Origin: Isoetes taiwanensis
Taxonomy: Eukaryota; Streptophyta; Lycopodiopsida; Isoetales; Isoetaceae
DNA: 64,000 bases
Direction of reading: 5' to 3'
Assembly (NCBI GenBank): GCA_021234155.1
Contig: JAJEKV010000091.1
Coordinates: 3,915,501-3,979,500, forward strand
The notes beneath the pieces were generated by a model. It was not told the origin of the DNA and did no database searches. It saw only the letters and a program-made list of their open reading frames with translations. Both the position numbers and the translations under genes were made by a program. Shown in pieces: positions 12,101 to 24,100 of the stretch. Position 1 is the first letter of the stretch. Each line of letters opens with the position of its first letter.

Positions 12101-15100
12101 TTTACCTTACAGTCACCAAACCAGAGATCTCTTTTTGCGGTGGGCATGTTGAGGCGTTTTATGGCCTGTCAAAACAGAGCCATTGGCAAGCAGCAAAAGA
12201 GTGCTCGCTTATTTAAAAGGTACTCTTAATGAGGGCCTCTGCTATATCGTGATCCGCCGCCTGCTTTGCATGGTTTTGTAGATGCTGATCATTCTGGTTG
12301 TCTTGATCTGCGACGCAGCACCACAGGTTATGTGTTTGGCCTTGGTAAGAACATCATTACTTGGCTCAGCAAAGCGTCAGCCCTCAGTCTCTCTTTCACG
12401 GAGCGGAGTATAAAGCCTTAGCGATTGCCGCTGCTGAAGCCGTTTGGTTAGCCAAACTTTTGCAGAATTAGGCTTTGACACCAGCACTATTCCACTCTTT
12501 TGTGACAACCAAAGCTCTTTGCAACTTGCTAATAATCCTGTGTTTCATGCGGCGCAGCAAACACATTGAAACACATTATCATTTTGTGCGAGAGAAGGTC
12601 CTTGATGGTCAGCTTGATCTTCATCACGTTCCAACCACAGATCAATTGGCTGACCTCTTCACCAAGCCATTAGCAGGGTCTACATTTCAGAAATTCAAGA
12701 CTCAGCTTGGTATTGAATGCTCAGCTTAGGGGGAGGATTACCACGATAAGCTGTAGCATTCTTCTTTGTTCTCTTCTTCTTTTGTTCTCAGTTCATATAT
12801 GTGCTTAGGGAGGATGACAGAAATAATTCTTAATGGTTAAGCACACATATGTGCTGACATGGCAGCCTATGTATTTACATAGGACCATGGTCTATAGTTT
12901 AGCATATATTTATGTTCATGTATGCCCCTAGGTTAGGTGTCAGCGTGCTATGCTCTACCGTCACATATGTGACCATCTTCTGTAGCACCCGAGAAAAGCA
13001 ACAATCCAATCCATCATATTCCTTTTTCTGAGTTTCACTCCGTCTCTTTTCTCTCTTGTTTTCTTGCTGTTTGATTCTAGCCTAGATCACAAGTTTTGTC
13101 ATCACGAAGTTCCTGGCTGAACTTGAAGGCATAAAAAGTCAGCTCACGGCCATTGGAGATCCGCCAACAGAGAAGGAGTTATTGCATGCTCTTTACACGG
13201 GCAAAAAGAATATGATGTGTTTTCTTGATTCCTATAAAACTAGGCCAGATGCATATCGCCCACCTTTGTAGAGGTTTCCTCTGGATTATTGCAAAAGGAG
13301 TTGGACTCTAAGGTCCAAGAACAGGAAGAAGCCTTGTTTGCAAGAAATCAGCAACAATTTAGAGGTCGTGGTAGAAGAGGAAACCAAAACTTTGGATCCC
13401 GTAGAAATTACAGAAATTATAATTATAACAATGAAGCTTCTTCCTCATCAAATTATCAGCAACAACGAGGTAGAGGTCGAGGAGGTTATGCTAACGCTCC
13501 ATGGAATGGTGATGATCAAACCGTAAGGAATATGTCCTCTACCTCTAGCAATTCAGGAAACCAATGGTCCAGTCAAAGAAACCAAGGAAATCAAGGAAAT
13601 GATTGGTATTACCAGCGTGGAAGAGCGTGGTGGAAGAAGAGGCCGAGGTCGAGGAAGACGAGGACGAGGAAATTATTCCGACCAAGGTAATTTTGCCCAA
13701 ACAGGAATTGAACATGATGGCAGCAATGGAGTCTATGACATTTATTGTGATAATGAAGAGTATGTGGATTCATATTATCTTGTGCCCGATTTCGATGATT
13801 TAAAATGTGAAACCAATGTGGTTGATCAGACAAATAGTGCAGAAATGAATGATAAGTCCTTCATTCTTGATAGTGGCACTACTCGTCACATGAGTGGAAA
13901 TCCGAATATTGTGAATAACAGACAGCCTGCCCGTGGACAAAACATTCTTTTGGGAAATGAAACCACGCTGAAAGTTGAAGGAGTAGGAGATGTAAAACTC
14001 TCAATGCCAAATGGAGAATTGAGAAAGGTACCAGAGGTACTCTATGTCCCACACTTGAAGAAAAATTTGTTATCTGTTGCCTCCTTCACTGATAGAGGTC
14101 TTCGTGTAATTTTTGACGAGGATGAAGCATTAATTGTTACTAAGGGACAGCATCCCAAACAAGTTGGCCGAGCAAAAAGAGAAGGCAGACTTTATAAGTT
14201 TTGTGGTGTTCCAATATTGGAAGAGAGTAACATGATTGCTGCTGAAAATCAGAATATAATGAATAAGGAAGAGAAGGAGCAGATCTTATGGCACGAGAGA
14301 CTTGGCCACCTCTCGTTCGACTGCATGGAGAAAATGAAAACAAAGAATATGGTGAGAGATTTACCTGCCTTGAAGTCTTTTGATTACTGTTGTGAAGCTT
14401 GTAAACTTGGAAAGATGACGCGACTCCCTTTTCCAAAGGGGAAGTCTATGCGTGCTACTAGAGTGTTACAGTTAGTACACTCAGATGTTTGCGGACCCAT
14501 GAAGGTACCAGCAATAGGAGGAGCAAAATATTTCGTGACATTCATAGATGATTTCACAAGGAAGACATGGATTTATTTTATAAAAGCAAAACCAGCAGTT
14601 TTGGAGAAGTTTAAAGAATTTCGAGAAATGGTGGAGAATATGACAGGGCATAAAATTCTGAATTTGCGCAGCGATAATGGAGGAGAGTATACATCTAATG
14701 CATTCAATGAGTATCTTCGTAAGGCAGGTATAAAAAGGCAGCTAACAGCTCCTCATACGCCGCAGCAAAATGGTGTCGTAGAACGCATGAACAGATCCAT
14801 ATGTAACTTGGCACGGAGTATGCTGAAAGGTAAGCGTTTACCTCGAAGCTTTTGGGCAGCAGCAGTTCAAACTGCAGTATACTTGATTAATAGAGCGCCA
14901 ACAAAGGCATTAAATGGTATCACTCCAGAGGAAGCATTTACAGGTTTTAAACCAACAGTAAAGCATTTGAAAGTTTTTGGATGTAAGGCGTATGCATGCA
15001 ATCTTAATTATAAATCTAAGTTTGATGATAGAGCCATACCTTGCATATTTGTTGGCTATAGTGAACAGAGTAAAGCTTATAAGTTATGGGATCCGATAAA

Positions 15101-18100
15101 TAAGAAATTGATCATATCCCGAGATGTCACTTTTGATGAGAAGAATGATGGATCTGCTGTTTTATCAGCCATGGATCAAGGGGAGGATCCTTTTCCAACT
15201 TTCGAGGATGTTCTTGACAGTCTTCCGGATCAGCCGGATCAGCCGCAAACACCACAGGTGGATCAAATAAAAAAAAGCAAAGTTGTCACATTCAAAGATG
15301 AAACAGGTGAAGAGTTTTGGTATTATAACAAATCTGCGGATCGACCAAGTACAAGTAGTGGAACGGATGCTCAAAATCAGGAACCAAACTCTAATTTAAA
15401 GTCTTCAGCTCCTTCGTGGTATTCTCCACCTCTCACGCGGAGCAAGACGAGACGGGAAGAACAAGAGCATTGTAATTTTGCTCTTATGATGGAAATTTTG
15501 AATACTTCGCTTCCTTCTTCATATGAAGAGGCTGCTAAATGCCAAGAATGGCGAAATGCAATGAATGAAGAGTACAAAGCTCTTATGAGAAACCATACAT
15601 GGGTGCTGGTTCCTAGACCACAAAATCAGCACGTAATAGGCTCAAAATGGGTCTACAGAATAAAATATAAGGCTGATGGCAGCATAGATAAGTATAAAGC
15701 AAGGCTGGTCAAAAGATTACTCACAAAGGGAAGGAATTGACTACGAAGAAACATTTGCTCCTGTCGCGAAGATGGCAACGGTGAGAACAATCATTGCCTT
15801 AGCTGCAAATCAGAATTGGCCATTGCATCAAATGAATGTAAAGAATGCGTTCTTACATGGCAACCTCGAGGAGGAGGTCTACATGGAGCAGCCATTAGGT
15901 TTCGAGGTGCCAGGTAAAGAAGCGTTTGTTTGCAAATTGGGAAAATCTTTGTATGGGTTGAAACTGTTAGAATAAGATGACTAGACGTTAGGATGTTTAG
16001 GCTTTGTGTGTGCTGACGTGGCATAGCACGCCTGTGCTGGCGATGTCACAAAGACGCTTGTTGCTGACATGGCACATCTATATAAGCCATAGTCTAGCAG
16101 TTAGATTTATCTCGAGTGTAGCGCTCTCTGGAGCTTTGTTAGTAGATCCTCTTCTTTCCATTGTATGCATTGTTGTTATCATGGTAATGAGCCGACCTTG
16201 GAGAGGAGAGGAATCTAGGCTGCAAATCAATAAGGAGAGAAGTAAAAGGGTATTAATCTTGATCGGAGATTGTTTGTAGTCATTAATTTGATCTTCTTGC
16301 TTTCTTTTTATCGCTGAATTGAGCTAAATGTGCGCCCGGATTGGCATAATTTGCGCGGAATTGGATAATCTTGAGAATTTTTCATCTAGTTTGAAGATCA
16401 GAGGTCGGATTTTGCTCGAGTTCGGATTTTGACACAATTTGTGGATCAGGAGGTCGGATATTGATCTGGAGGTCGCATTGTGTCCAGATCTTGAGTATAT
16501 TGTAAATCTGGTGTTAAATTTTCCAAGATTTCAGTGATCTGGCGTTCAATTCCTCAAGAATTCTGGTTTTTAGCTTTCTTGCTTCTTTTAATGCCTGCTA
16601 ACACTGAACCGTGGAAGTACTTTTGCTCACCCCTCGTATTGGATACAGAGAATTATTTCACTTGGAGATTTGCATTTGAAACCAATCTTGGTTTGCGTGA
16701 TTTGGATGTTGTTTTTCGAAATCTTGGAAGCCAACAACTCTGATGAGTTGAAGAAGGATAAGCTAGCCTTGTATCATCTCAGATCATGTATTAATCCTGA
16801 TCTGAACAGAGATATTCAAAACTGTAAGTCTTTTCAAGAAGCATTTCAGTGTTTTGCAGAAGATTTGTGTCCATGAGGGTGAAAGGGCATCAGATTATCC
16901 TAAGGAGCAAGATGGACAATCTCGGGCTTGAAGATTGTAAAGATATGAATGATTACTTACAACAATTTAAAGCACTTAAGGGAGAAATATCATGCAGCTG
17001 GTGGTGAGATGGAGGATGTCACCTTAATCATGTATGTTTTGAAAGGCTTATCTCGGGAATATCAGCACATTATTGATTATTATCGGATGAAGGTTAAGAT
17101 CAAGATTTCCTTCACTCAACTGCAGCAGAAGCTCTTGGATGCAGAGATTCATAGGAAAAGAAGAGATCTAGTGGAGCATGCAAATTTTTCTAAAGCAAAG
17201 ACTTCTTCAAATTCTTCAGGAACTTCATCTGAAGCTAATTCTAGGTCCTCTTTTTCTACCACAAATTCAAGAAGAAAGCCTTTTAGGCTGCTGGTTCTGT
17301 GGAAAGAGGGGCACATGAAGAAAGATCGAGGAAAATGCACAGAGAGATTGCAGAATATGTCAAGGCTCATGCTGTTAAACATGTAACAGCAGATGTATCT
17401 AAACCTGTTCCCTCTCAACCAGAGATTAGTGAGATTAATGCTCATGTTTCAGATCTGTCAGTTGAAGATTTTGAGGTTGGCTTCCTCAATATTGCAGCTG
17501 AACATTTGGATGAAGAAACTTGGTTGATAGATTCTGCTGCAACCAAACATTTTGCAGGCAAGTCTCATTTGTTTGATAGTTTGGTTCCTCATACTAATAC
17601 CATTGTTAAAATGGCGGATGGCAATCTTGCAAAGTCTCAAGGCAAAGGCACGGTTTCAGTTCAAACCGATCATTGTACTACTCTCAAATTTCAAGATGTT
17701 GTTCATGTTCCTGGGTTGCTGACCAACTTATTGAGTGTAAGTCAGTTTGACAAGAAGCTTGGATATTCAGTATTGTTTTCTGGAGGGTTGGTTCATATTC
17801 TTTCCAAGAATCCACTTGATTTTGTTGATCTTCAAAAACTTGGGCCTATTGCCAAAGGGAGTCTTATCTTTGAAGGCCTGTATGTTCTTAACAAGTCTAA
17901 ATCTCCAAATTATTCTTGTACTCGGTCTTCAATGGTAGCAGCAGTTACTCTACATCGGAAGAACTTTGGCATGCGGTATGGTCATATTTCTCACTCTGCA
18001 CTTGTCACAGCCTCTAAATATCGTATGGTTGATGGCCTGCCTATTTTGAAAAATCAAAATCTTAATTGCCATGCTTGCAGACTAGGCAAGCAGGTCCAAG

Positions 18101-21100
18101 CTCCTTATCCATCTCAAGCTCAGACTCGTGCTCAAAAACCTTTGGAATTAATTCATTCTGACATCTGTTATTTGCCTATTGAGTCTTATGGAGGCAACAG
18201 GTACTTCATAGTATTTGTTGATGATTTCAGCAGATATACATGGGTATATCCTATTAAATTCAAATCTCAAGCTCTTTCTATCTTTCTGACCTACAGCAAG
18301 CTAGTTGAGAATGAGTTCTCCACTACAATCAAAAGGTTAAGGACTGATAATGCTAGAGAATACCTCTCAAATGAGTTTGAAGAATTTCTGAAATCCAAAG
18401 GCATTCAGAGAGAGCAGATAGTCCCTTATGCCCATCCTCAGAATGGAGTAGCAGAAGCGTAAAACAGGACATTGATGGATTTGGCCAGAAGTATGTTAAA
18501 AGCATAAGAGGTTGTCTCCAAAATTTTGGGCTGAGGCAGTTCTTACTGCTGCTTACATATCAAATCGAGCTCCTACCAAATCTATGGGTACTCAAACTCC
18601 CTTTCAAGCTCTTTACAATTCTAAACCTGATGTTAAACATCTGAAAGTTTTTGGTTGTCTAGCTTACACTACAATTCCTCCGAGATTCTTCACAAGAATG
18701 GGAAACTTTCTGATCGAGCTATCAAAGTTGTGTTCATAGGCTATTCTTTTGAATATGAAGGCGTGGAAATGCTATGACCCTGTCACTCAAAAGGTATTTT
18801 CATCTAGGAGTATGATTTTTGTTGAAGATGGTGTCTACTCCAGTGATTTCTGTCAGCCAGATTCTACAGATTATGATACACTTGTGTCCAACCAGTCCTT
18901 AGTTTCTGATTCATCCTCCTCCTCTGCTCCTTGTCCTCCTTCTTCCTCTTCCATTGTCCAAGTGTTTCCTGATTTTCCACCAGCATCTCAACCAATTACA
19001 TCTCATTCAGATCCCTATGCTGATTTCCTACCTCTTGACTACAATTCTCCACCTTCCTCACCTCCACCTCGTGTGCTGTGCAACTATGCTTTAATGACAC
19101 AAGTCCTCAAAGATGTGGTTCCTACTTCATATTCTCAGGCTGCTCAGTTTCCACACTGGTTAACTGCTATGAATGATGAGATTGCAATGATGCATAAGCA
19201 ACAAACTTGGGACTTGGTACCTCGTCCCCCAAATAAAAACATTATTGGTGCTAAGTGGTTGTTTCGGATCAAGTATCATTCAGATGGTACTATTTCTAAA
19301 CACAAGGCTAGATTAGTTGCTAAAGGTTATACTCAAAAGCAAGGGTTTGATTTCACTGAAGTGTTTGCTCCAGTTGTTAGGTTGGACACTCTAAGGGCAG
19401 TTTTGGCATTGGCTGCTCATAAACAATGGGATGTGTATCATCTTGATTTCAAGTGTGCTTTCCTAAATGGTGATATTGAAGAAGAACTCTATTTGCAACA
19501 GCCTCCTGGTTTTGAAGATTCTACACACCCTGATTATGTCTGCAAACTCAAAAAGAGTATCTATGGGTTGAGACAGGCTCCTCGGTGCTGGCATCAGAAG
19601 ATAAATTCTTATCTTCTTTCTATGGGTTATCAGAGATCTAGGGCAGATCCTAACCTATACTATCAGTTTGCAAATGGGGAAGTAGCTATTCTTCTCCTAT
19701 ATGTAGATGATATAATCATTACAGGAGGTGCTTCTCAGTTTATACAACAAACCAAGAATTTGCTGACCACAAATTTTGAACTCACAGATTTAGGGCTCAT
19801 GCATTATTGTTTAGGTCTTGAGGTGTGGCAAACAAAAGATGGTATTCATATAACACAACAGAAGTATCTTGCTGAAATTCTTGAAAAGTTTCATATGACA
19901 GAATGTAAACCTGCTTTGCTGCCCTGGGAAAATGGTCAGAAGTTGACACTTGACTCTGATGAAGAGGATGCAGATCCCACATTGTACAGACAGTTAGTAG
20001 GAGAAATATTGTATCTTACACATACCAGGCCTGATATTGTGTATGCTGTAGGAGTGTTGAGCAGGTTTATGCAGCACCCAAAGCAATCTCATTGGAAGGC
20101 AGGTAAGCAAGTATTGAGGTATTTGAATGGTACTCGGACAGAAGGACTAATGTATACTAAGAATTCAGCTGCTACTCTTCATCTTTTCTCGGATTCTGAC
20201 ATGGCATCAACAGATCTAGATTACAGGCGTTGCCTTACTGGTTATGTCTCATTTTTTGGAGGCAATCCTATCACATGGAGTTCGAAGAAGCAAGATACAA
20301 CTAGTATTAGCACTACAGAAGCAGAATTGAAAGCACTTTGTGCTACAGTCCAGGAAATGTTGTGGCTTCTCCATTTGTATGAAGATTTGAAGATTTCTGT
20401 CTGTCCTGCAACAGTTCACTGTGACAACAGTGGGGCTATCTACCATGTCAAGGATTATAAAGGTCATCTTCAGATTAAGCATATGGATATAAAACTCTGT
20501 TTTGTAAGGGAGCAGGTACAAAATGGTTTTCTTAATCTCCAGTATTGCTCTACTAAAGATCAGGCAGCAGATGGTTTCACTAAACCATTGGCAGGCAAAC
20601 AATTCCAGCTTCTCAAAGACATTCTGCATATTCAATCTGCCTCTACAGTTCAGGGGGGATAACTGTTTGTTCTGCTAGTCATCAGGGGATGTTAGAATAA
20701 GATGACTAGGCGTTAGGATGTTTAGGCTTTGTGTGTGCTGGCGTGGCATACTTGCGCCTGTGCTGGCGATGTCACAAGCGCTTGTTGCTGACATGGCACA
20801 TCTATATAAGCCATAGTCTAGCAGTTAGATTTATCTGAGTGTAGCGCTCTCTGGAGCTTTGTTAGTAGATCCTCTTCTTTCCATTGTATGCATTGTTGTT
20901 ATCAGAAACAAGCACCTCGTGCTTGGTACAGCAGAATCCATGAGGTTCTTGTGCATAAAGGATTTAGGAGAAGTGGCGGATCACTCTTTTATATGTGAAG
21001 TTGAATGGTAGTGAAATTTTGATAATCGTCATTTATGTTGGCGACCTCATAATCACAGGTAATTCTGCTGCACAAATTTCAGAAGTGAAAGCAATGCTTG

Positions 21101-24100
21101 GAGGCGAATTTGAAATGTCTGACTTAGGACTCTTGCATTATTTTCTTGGAATAGAGGTATGGCAGCATGATGCAGGGATTTTTCTTTCATGAAAAAGCAA
21201 GTATGCACATGAGATTTTAAAGAAATTTCATATGGAAGGATGTAAGCCAAGCCATTGGGCACGCCGATTGAAGTCGGTTTGAAATTGTCAAAAAGTTTGA
21301 CAAGGCAGAATACTTTGACAAGAATATATAGTCAGCTCGTTGGATCTCTGATATACTTGACAATCCACGAGGCCTGACATTTCTTATGTTGTAGGAGTGT
21401 TGAGTAGGTTTATGTCTAAGCCTACTGTAACTCATTGGATGGCTGCCAAAGCGGGTTCTAAGGTACCTTAAAGGTACACTGAATTATGGGCTGAATTATG
21501 ACAAATTCAGCAACTTTTACTGCAGGGATATTGTGATGCTGATCATGCAGGATGTGTGGATGATAGGAGATCTGTAGGAGCTTATGTATTCAGTTTTGGA
21601 TCAGCTCGCGGTAAGTTGGTTGAGCAAGAAACAAGATACAGTGTCTATAAGCTCAACGGAGGCTGAATATAAGGCTTGTTCTGCAGCAGCTTGTGAAGTC
21701 ATATGGTTTGGTAAGCTGCTAGCAAACTTGGGATTTGGTCAACAAGAATCAGTAAAATCTACTGTGATAACATGAGCAGTATCTATTTGACTAAAAATCC
21801 AGTATTTCACAGCAGAAGCGAAACATATTGCCACTCATTATCATGTTATACGGGAAGCAGTTGAAAATGGTATTGCTGATCTAGTTCATTGCAGAACAGA
21901 TCAACAAGTAGCTGATATTTTGACAAAAGGACTTTCCAGAACAAAGTTCGAGGATCTCAGGCAACGTCTTGGAGTGGTCTCATCATCGACCTTTCTGAAA
22001 TAGCCTGCAACATCATGGCGGCATTTGCACATTAAGGTGAGGATTTGTTAGCATGTTAATTAATGGTGCAAATGTATCATGTCGTATTGTACATAGTATA
22101 AAAGTAGTCTATGTAGGAGTTGGCGTGTGGCATTTAGGATGGATAAACTTTCCATTTTTGGCCCCTATTGAAAGGTTTTTGGTATTTGGACGTCCTTGAA
22201 TAATATAACTTTTTGGTCGGTGCTGTCATCTCGCTCTCTTCTTCTCTCCTCCACTAAACTAACAACATGGGTCGAATGGTCAAACAGTCAAATTTCACAT
22301 GACCATAGACCAGTGAAATAAAGGCCACTACATAGTCTTTAATGACTGCCATGTAGGCAGTCTTCATGTCTATAGTATGCAACAGTATGCAACAGGAAAT
22401 GCAAAGTTCCTTTCATTCTTTCCTCCCTAGTCAACAACTATATGCATCACTAGTGCTGAGTGGGGAGAATGTTTTTGTCTTCTAATTGAGCAAAGTGTGG
22501 TGCTGTTCAGCAACCAGTGTTATTCTCATGATGACTAGCCATGATCATAATAATGCAGGGAATAGAGGATGAATATTAATCTGCTGATCAAGCGAGACAC
22601 GCGACACATGGGTAAAGAATGTTGTGGGTGCTAAATGTCTTTAAAACCAAGCGCCATTTTGCTGGTATATTTACAAAGTGTAACATCCAGCTTGTTGCAA
22701 AAGGTGTGCTCATAGAGGAGGACGACTTTGAGGTCTTTGCCCCTGTTGCATACATGTCCACTCTTCTCGCTGTAATTGCATGTTTTCACGAAGGGCTGGA
22801 GAAGAAATGGATCTCCTGTCTTTCTCAATTTGGGGCTTGAAAGAAAAAGTTCATATGCACCAGCCTTCTGGTTCTGAGGTCAAGGGTAAGGAAAATCTCT
22901 CTGCAGATTGAAGAGAAGTTCAAATGACACCTAGATGTATTGACAATATATCACATCACGTAGCTCACAAAGGTTTGCTCAAAGATATCTGGTTTTCTTT
23001 AGCGAGTTTTCCATTCTGAATGGGGTGTATCAATGTATATTTTGTTTACCCAGCTTAGTGATAACTTTTAAATCAACTTCCAAGTTTTTGTTGATTTTAC
23101 TTTTAATCAACTTCTTTTCCTTTCGCTATAAGCATTCCTTCTTTCATTGATCATCCAACTCTACTGCTATTTGGACATTGAATTGGAGCGTGTGTTTGGC
23201 CTTGCAATGATCAACTCCACTGCTATTTTACAGGCAACACCAAAGGACAAAAAGGCAACACTGGTTATTCATGGTCGCGTTGATGAGGTCTACTTTTATA
23301 TTTTCATAAATGGTTGGATGTCTTAAAGGATCATGGTTGCAAGTTTAGGAAAATATATAGAGGACATGTACTTCTGGCTAATGTGAATGCTCTGTTTATG
23401 CATTGTTTTGTGCATCCTTAATAGATACTTCATGTCGTTCTTAATTGTTCTCTAATATTCGAAGTTTACACAAACATATCTTCTCTTGATAGGTGGTTGC
23501 TGGTGTTATGGACAAGCTTCAGCTCAAAATTCCTCCTTTTGTTCGCATTGAGCGAGTGCTTGTTAGCTGCTCATTTAATTGGACTCGTAAGATGTCTTCT
23601 TGAAAATATATATTACTGACATTAGAATGCTTGCATGCAGTGGTTTAAATCTTCCGTGAGTTATATGCTGCAAGGTTCATTATAATATTTTTTCATTGAT
23701 TTACAGGCAAAAAAAGTGTAAAATGGGTTTTACGAGTTGCAAGCATACATGGTCAGAAAGCGCCATTACATTTTCTCAAGTCTCTGGAAGTAAGCGGGAC
23801 ATTGATACTGGCTCTATAGTGAAAATAAATTGTTGGTTTCAGTTTGTCTTGTGGATCTTTTTTTAATGTTTCTTCTTACAGTTAAGTTGGTTTGCATATA
23901 GGTGATATATCCTGGGAGACCAGAAATGAAGCAAGGGTTGCTGACAGGACAGCCTTACATTATAAGAAGGTAGGGGTAACATGTTATATTAATGGATATT
24001 TTTCCTTTCATTTGTTTGAAAAGTTATGTGGATATGATGTTAGGGAAACCATGAAGATCAAGTCACTTGATGTTTTGCTGAAACTTCATATGGCTGATGG

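Larger units (their letters stand above)
7929..13101 (+). mobile_element. Copia-2: copia retrotransposon nested in copia-1 gag
   Basis: The LTRs lie at about 7929-8214 and 12815-13101. The right one starts TGACAGAAATAA and ends TTTTGTCA, with terminal inverted repeats TGACA/TGTCA. The primer site TGGTATCAGAGC (8215-8226) directly follows the left LTR. The tract TTAGGGAGGA directly precedes the right LTR. The left LTR lacks about five bases just after its TG, and no 5-bp target duplication is visible, so the left junction has suffered a small deletion. The LTRs are otherwise nearly identical (about six small differences by eye). Confidence 0.9.
15965..20904 (+). mobile_element. Copia-3: copia retrotransposon nested in copia-1 RT
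   Basis: The LTRs at 15965-16181 and 20690-20904 start TGTTAGAATAAG and end GTTATCA. The target duplication GAAAC is at 15960-15964 and 20905-20909. After the right copy, the copia-1 RT continues in frame with [12 protein letters not shown]. The LTRs differ at roughly seven sites by eye, so the insertion is young relative to its host. The primer site after the left LTR is degenerate (TGGTAATGAGCC). The tract CAGGGGA precedes the right LTR. Internal coding is the least damaged of the group. Confidence 0.94.
6956..22264 (+). mobile_element. Copia-1: Ty1/copia retrotransposon hosting two nested copias
   Basis: LTRs at 6956-7174 and 22046-22264 are both 219 bp, start TGTTAGCATG, end CTAACA and differ at only about ten positions by eye. 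The 5-bp target duplication ACATG lies at 6951-6955 and 22265-22269. The primer binding site TGGTATCAGAGC (7177-7188) matches initiator Met tRNA. Internal genes run gag-protease-integrase-RT-RNase H, the copia order. Copia-2 interrupts gag and copia-3 interrupts RT. Without the two insertions the element would be about 5.2 kb, a normal copia length. It sits in the same orientation as SRT1 within its intron. Confidence 0.93.
6882..22436 (+). repeat. 3' LTR of copia-0, split by copia-1
   Basis: The LTR starts TGTTGGGACA at 6882. It is interrupted at 6956 by copia-1, resumes at 22270, and ends CTAGTCAACA at 22436, giving the expected TGTTG...CAACA terminal inverted repeat. The joined LTR would be about 240 bp. 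The 5-bp duplication ACATG on either side of copia-1 marks the cut site inside it. Confidence 0.65.
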
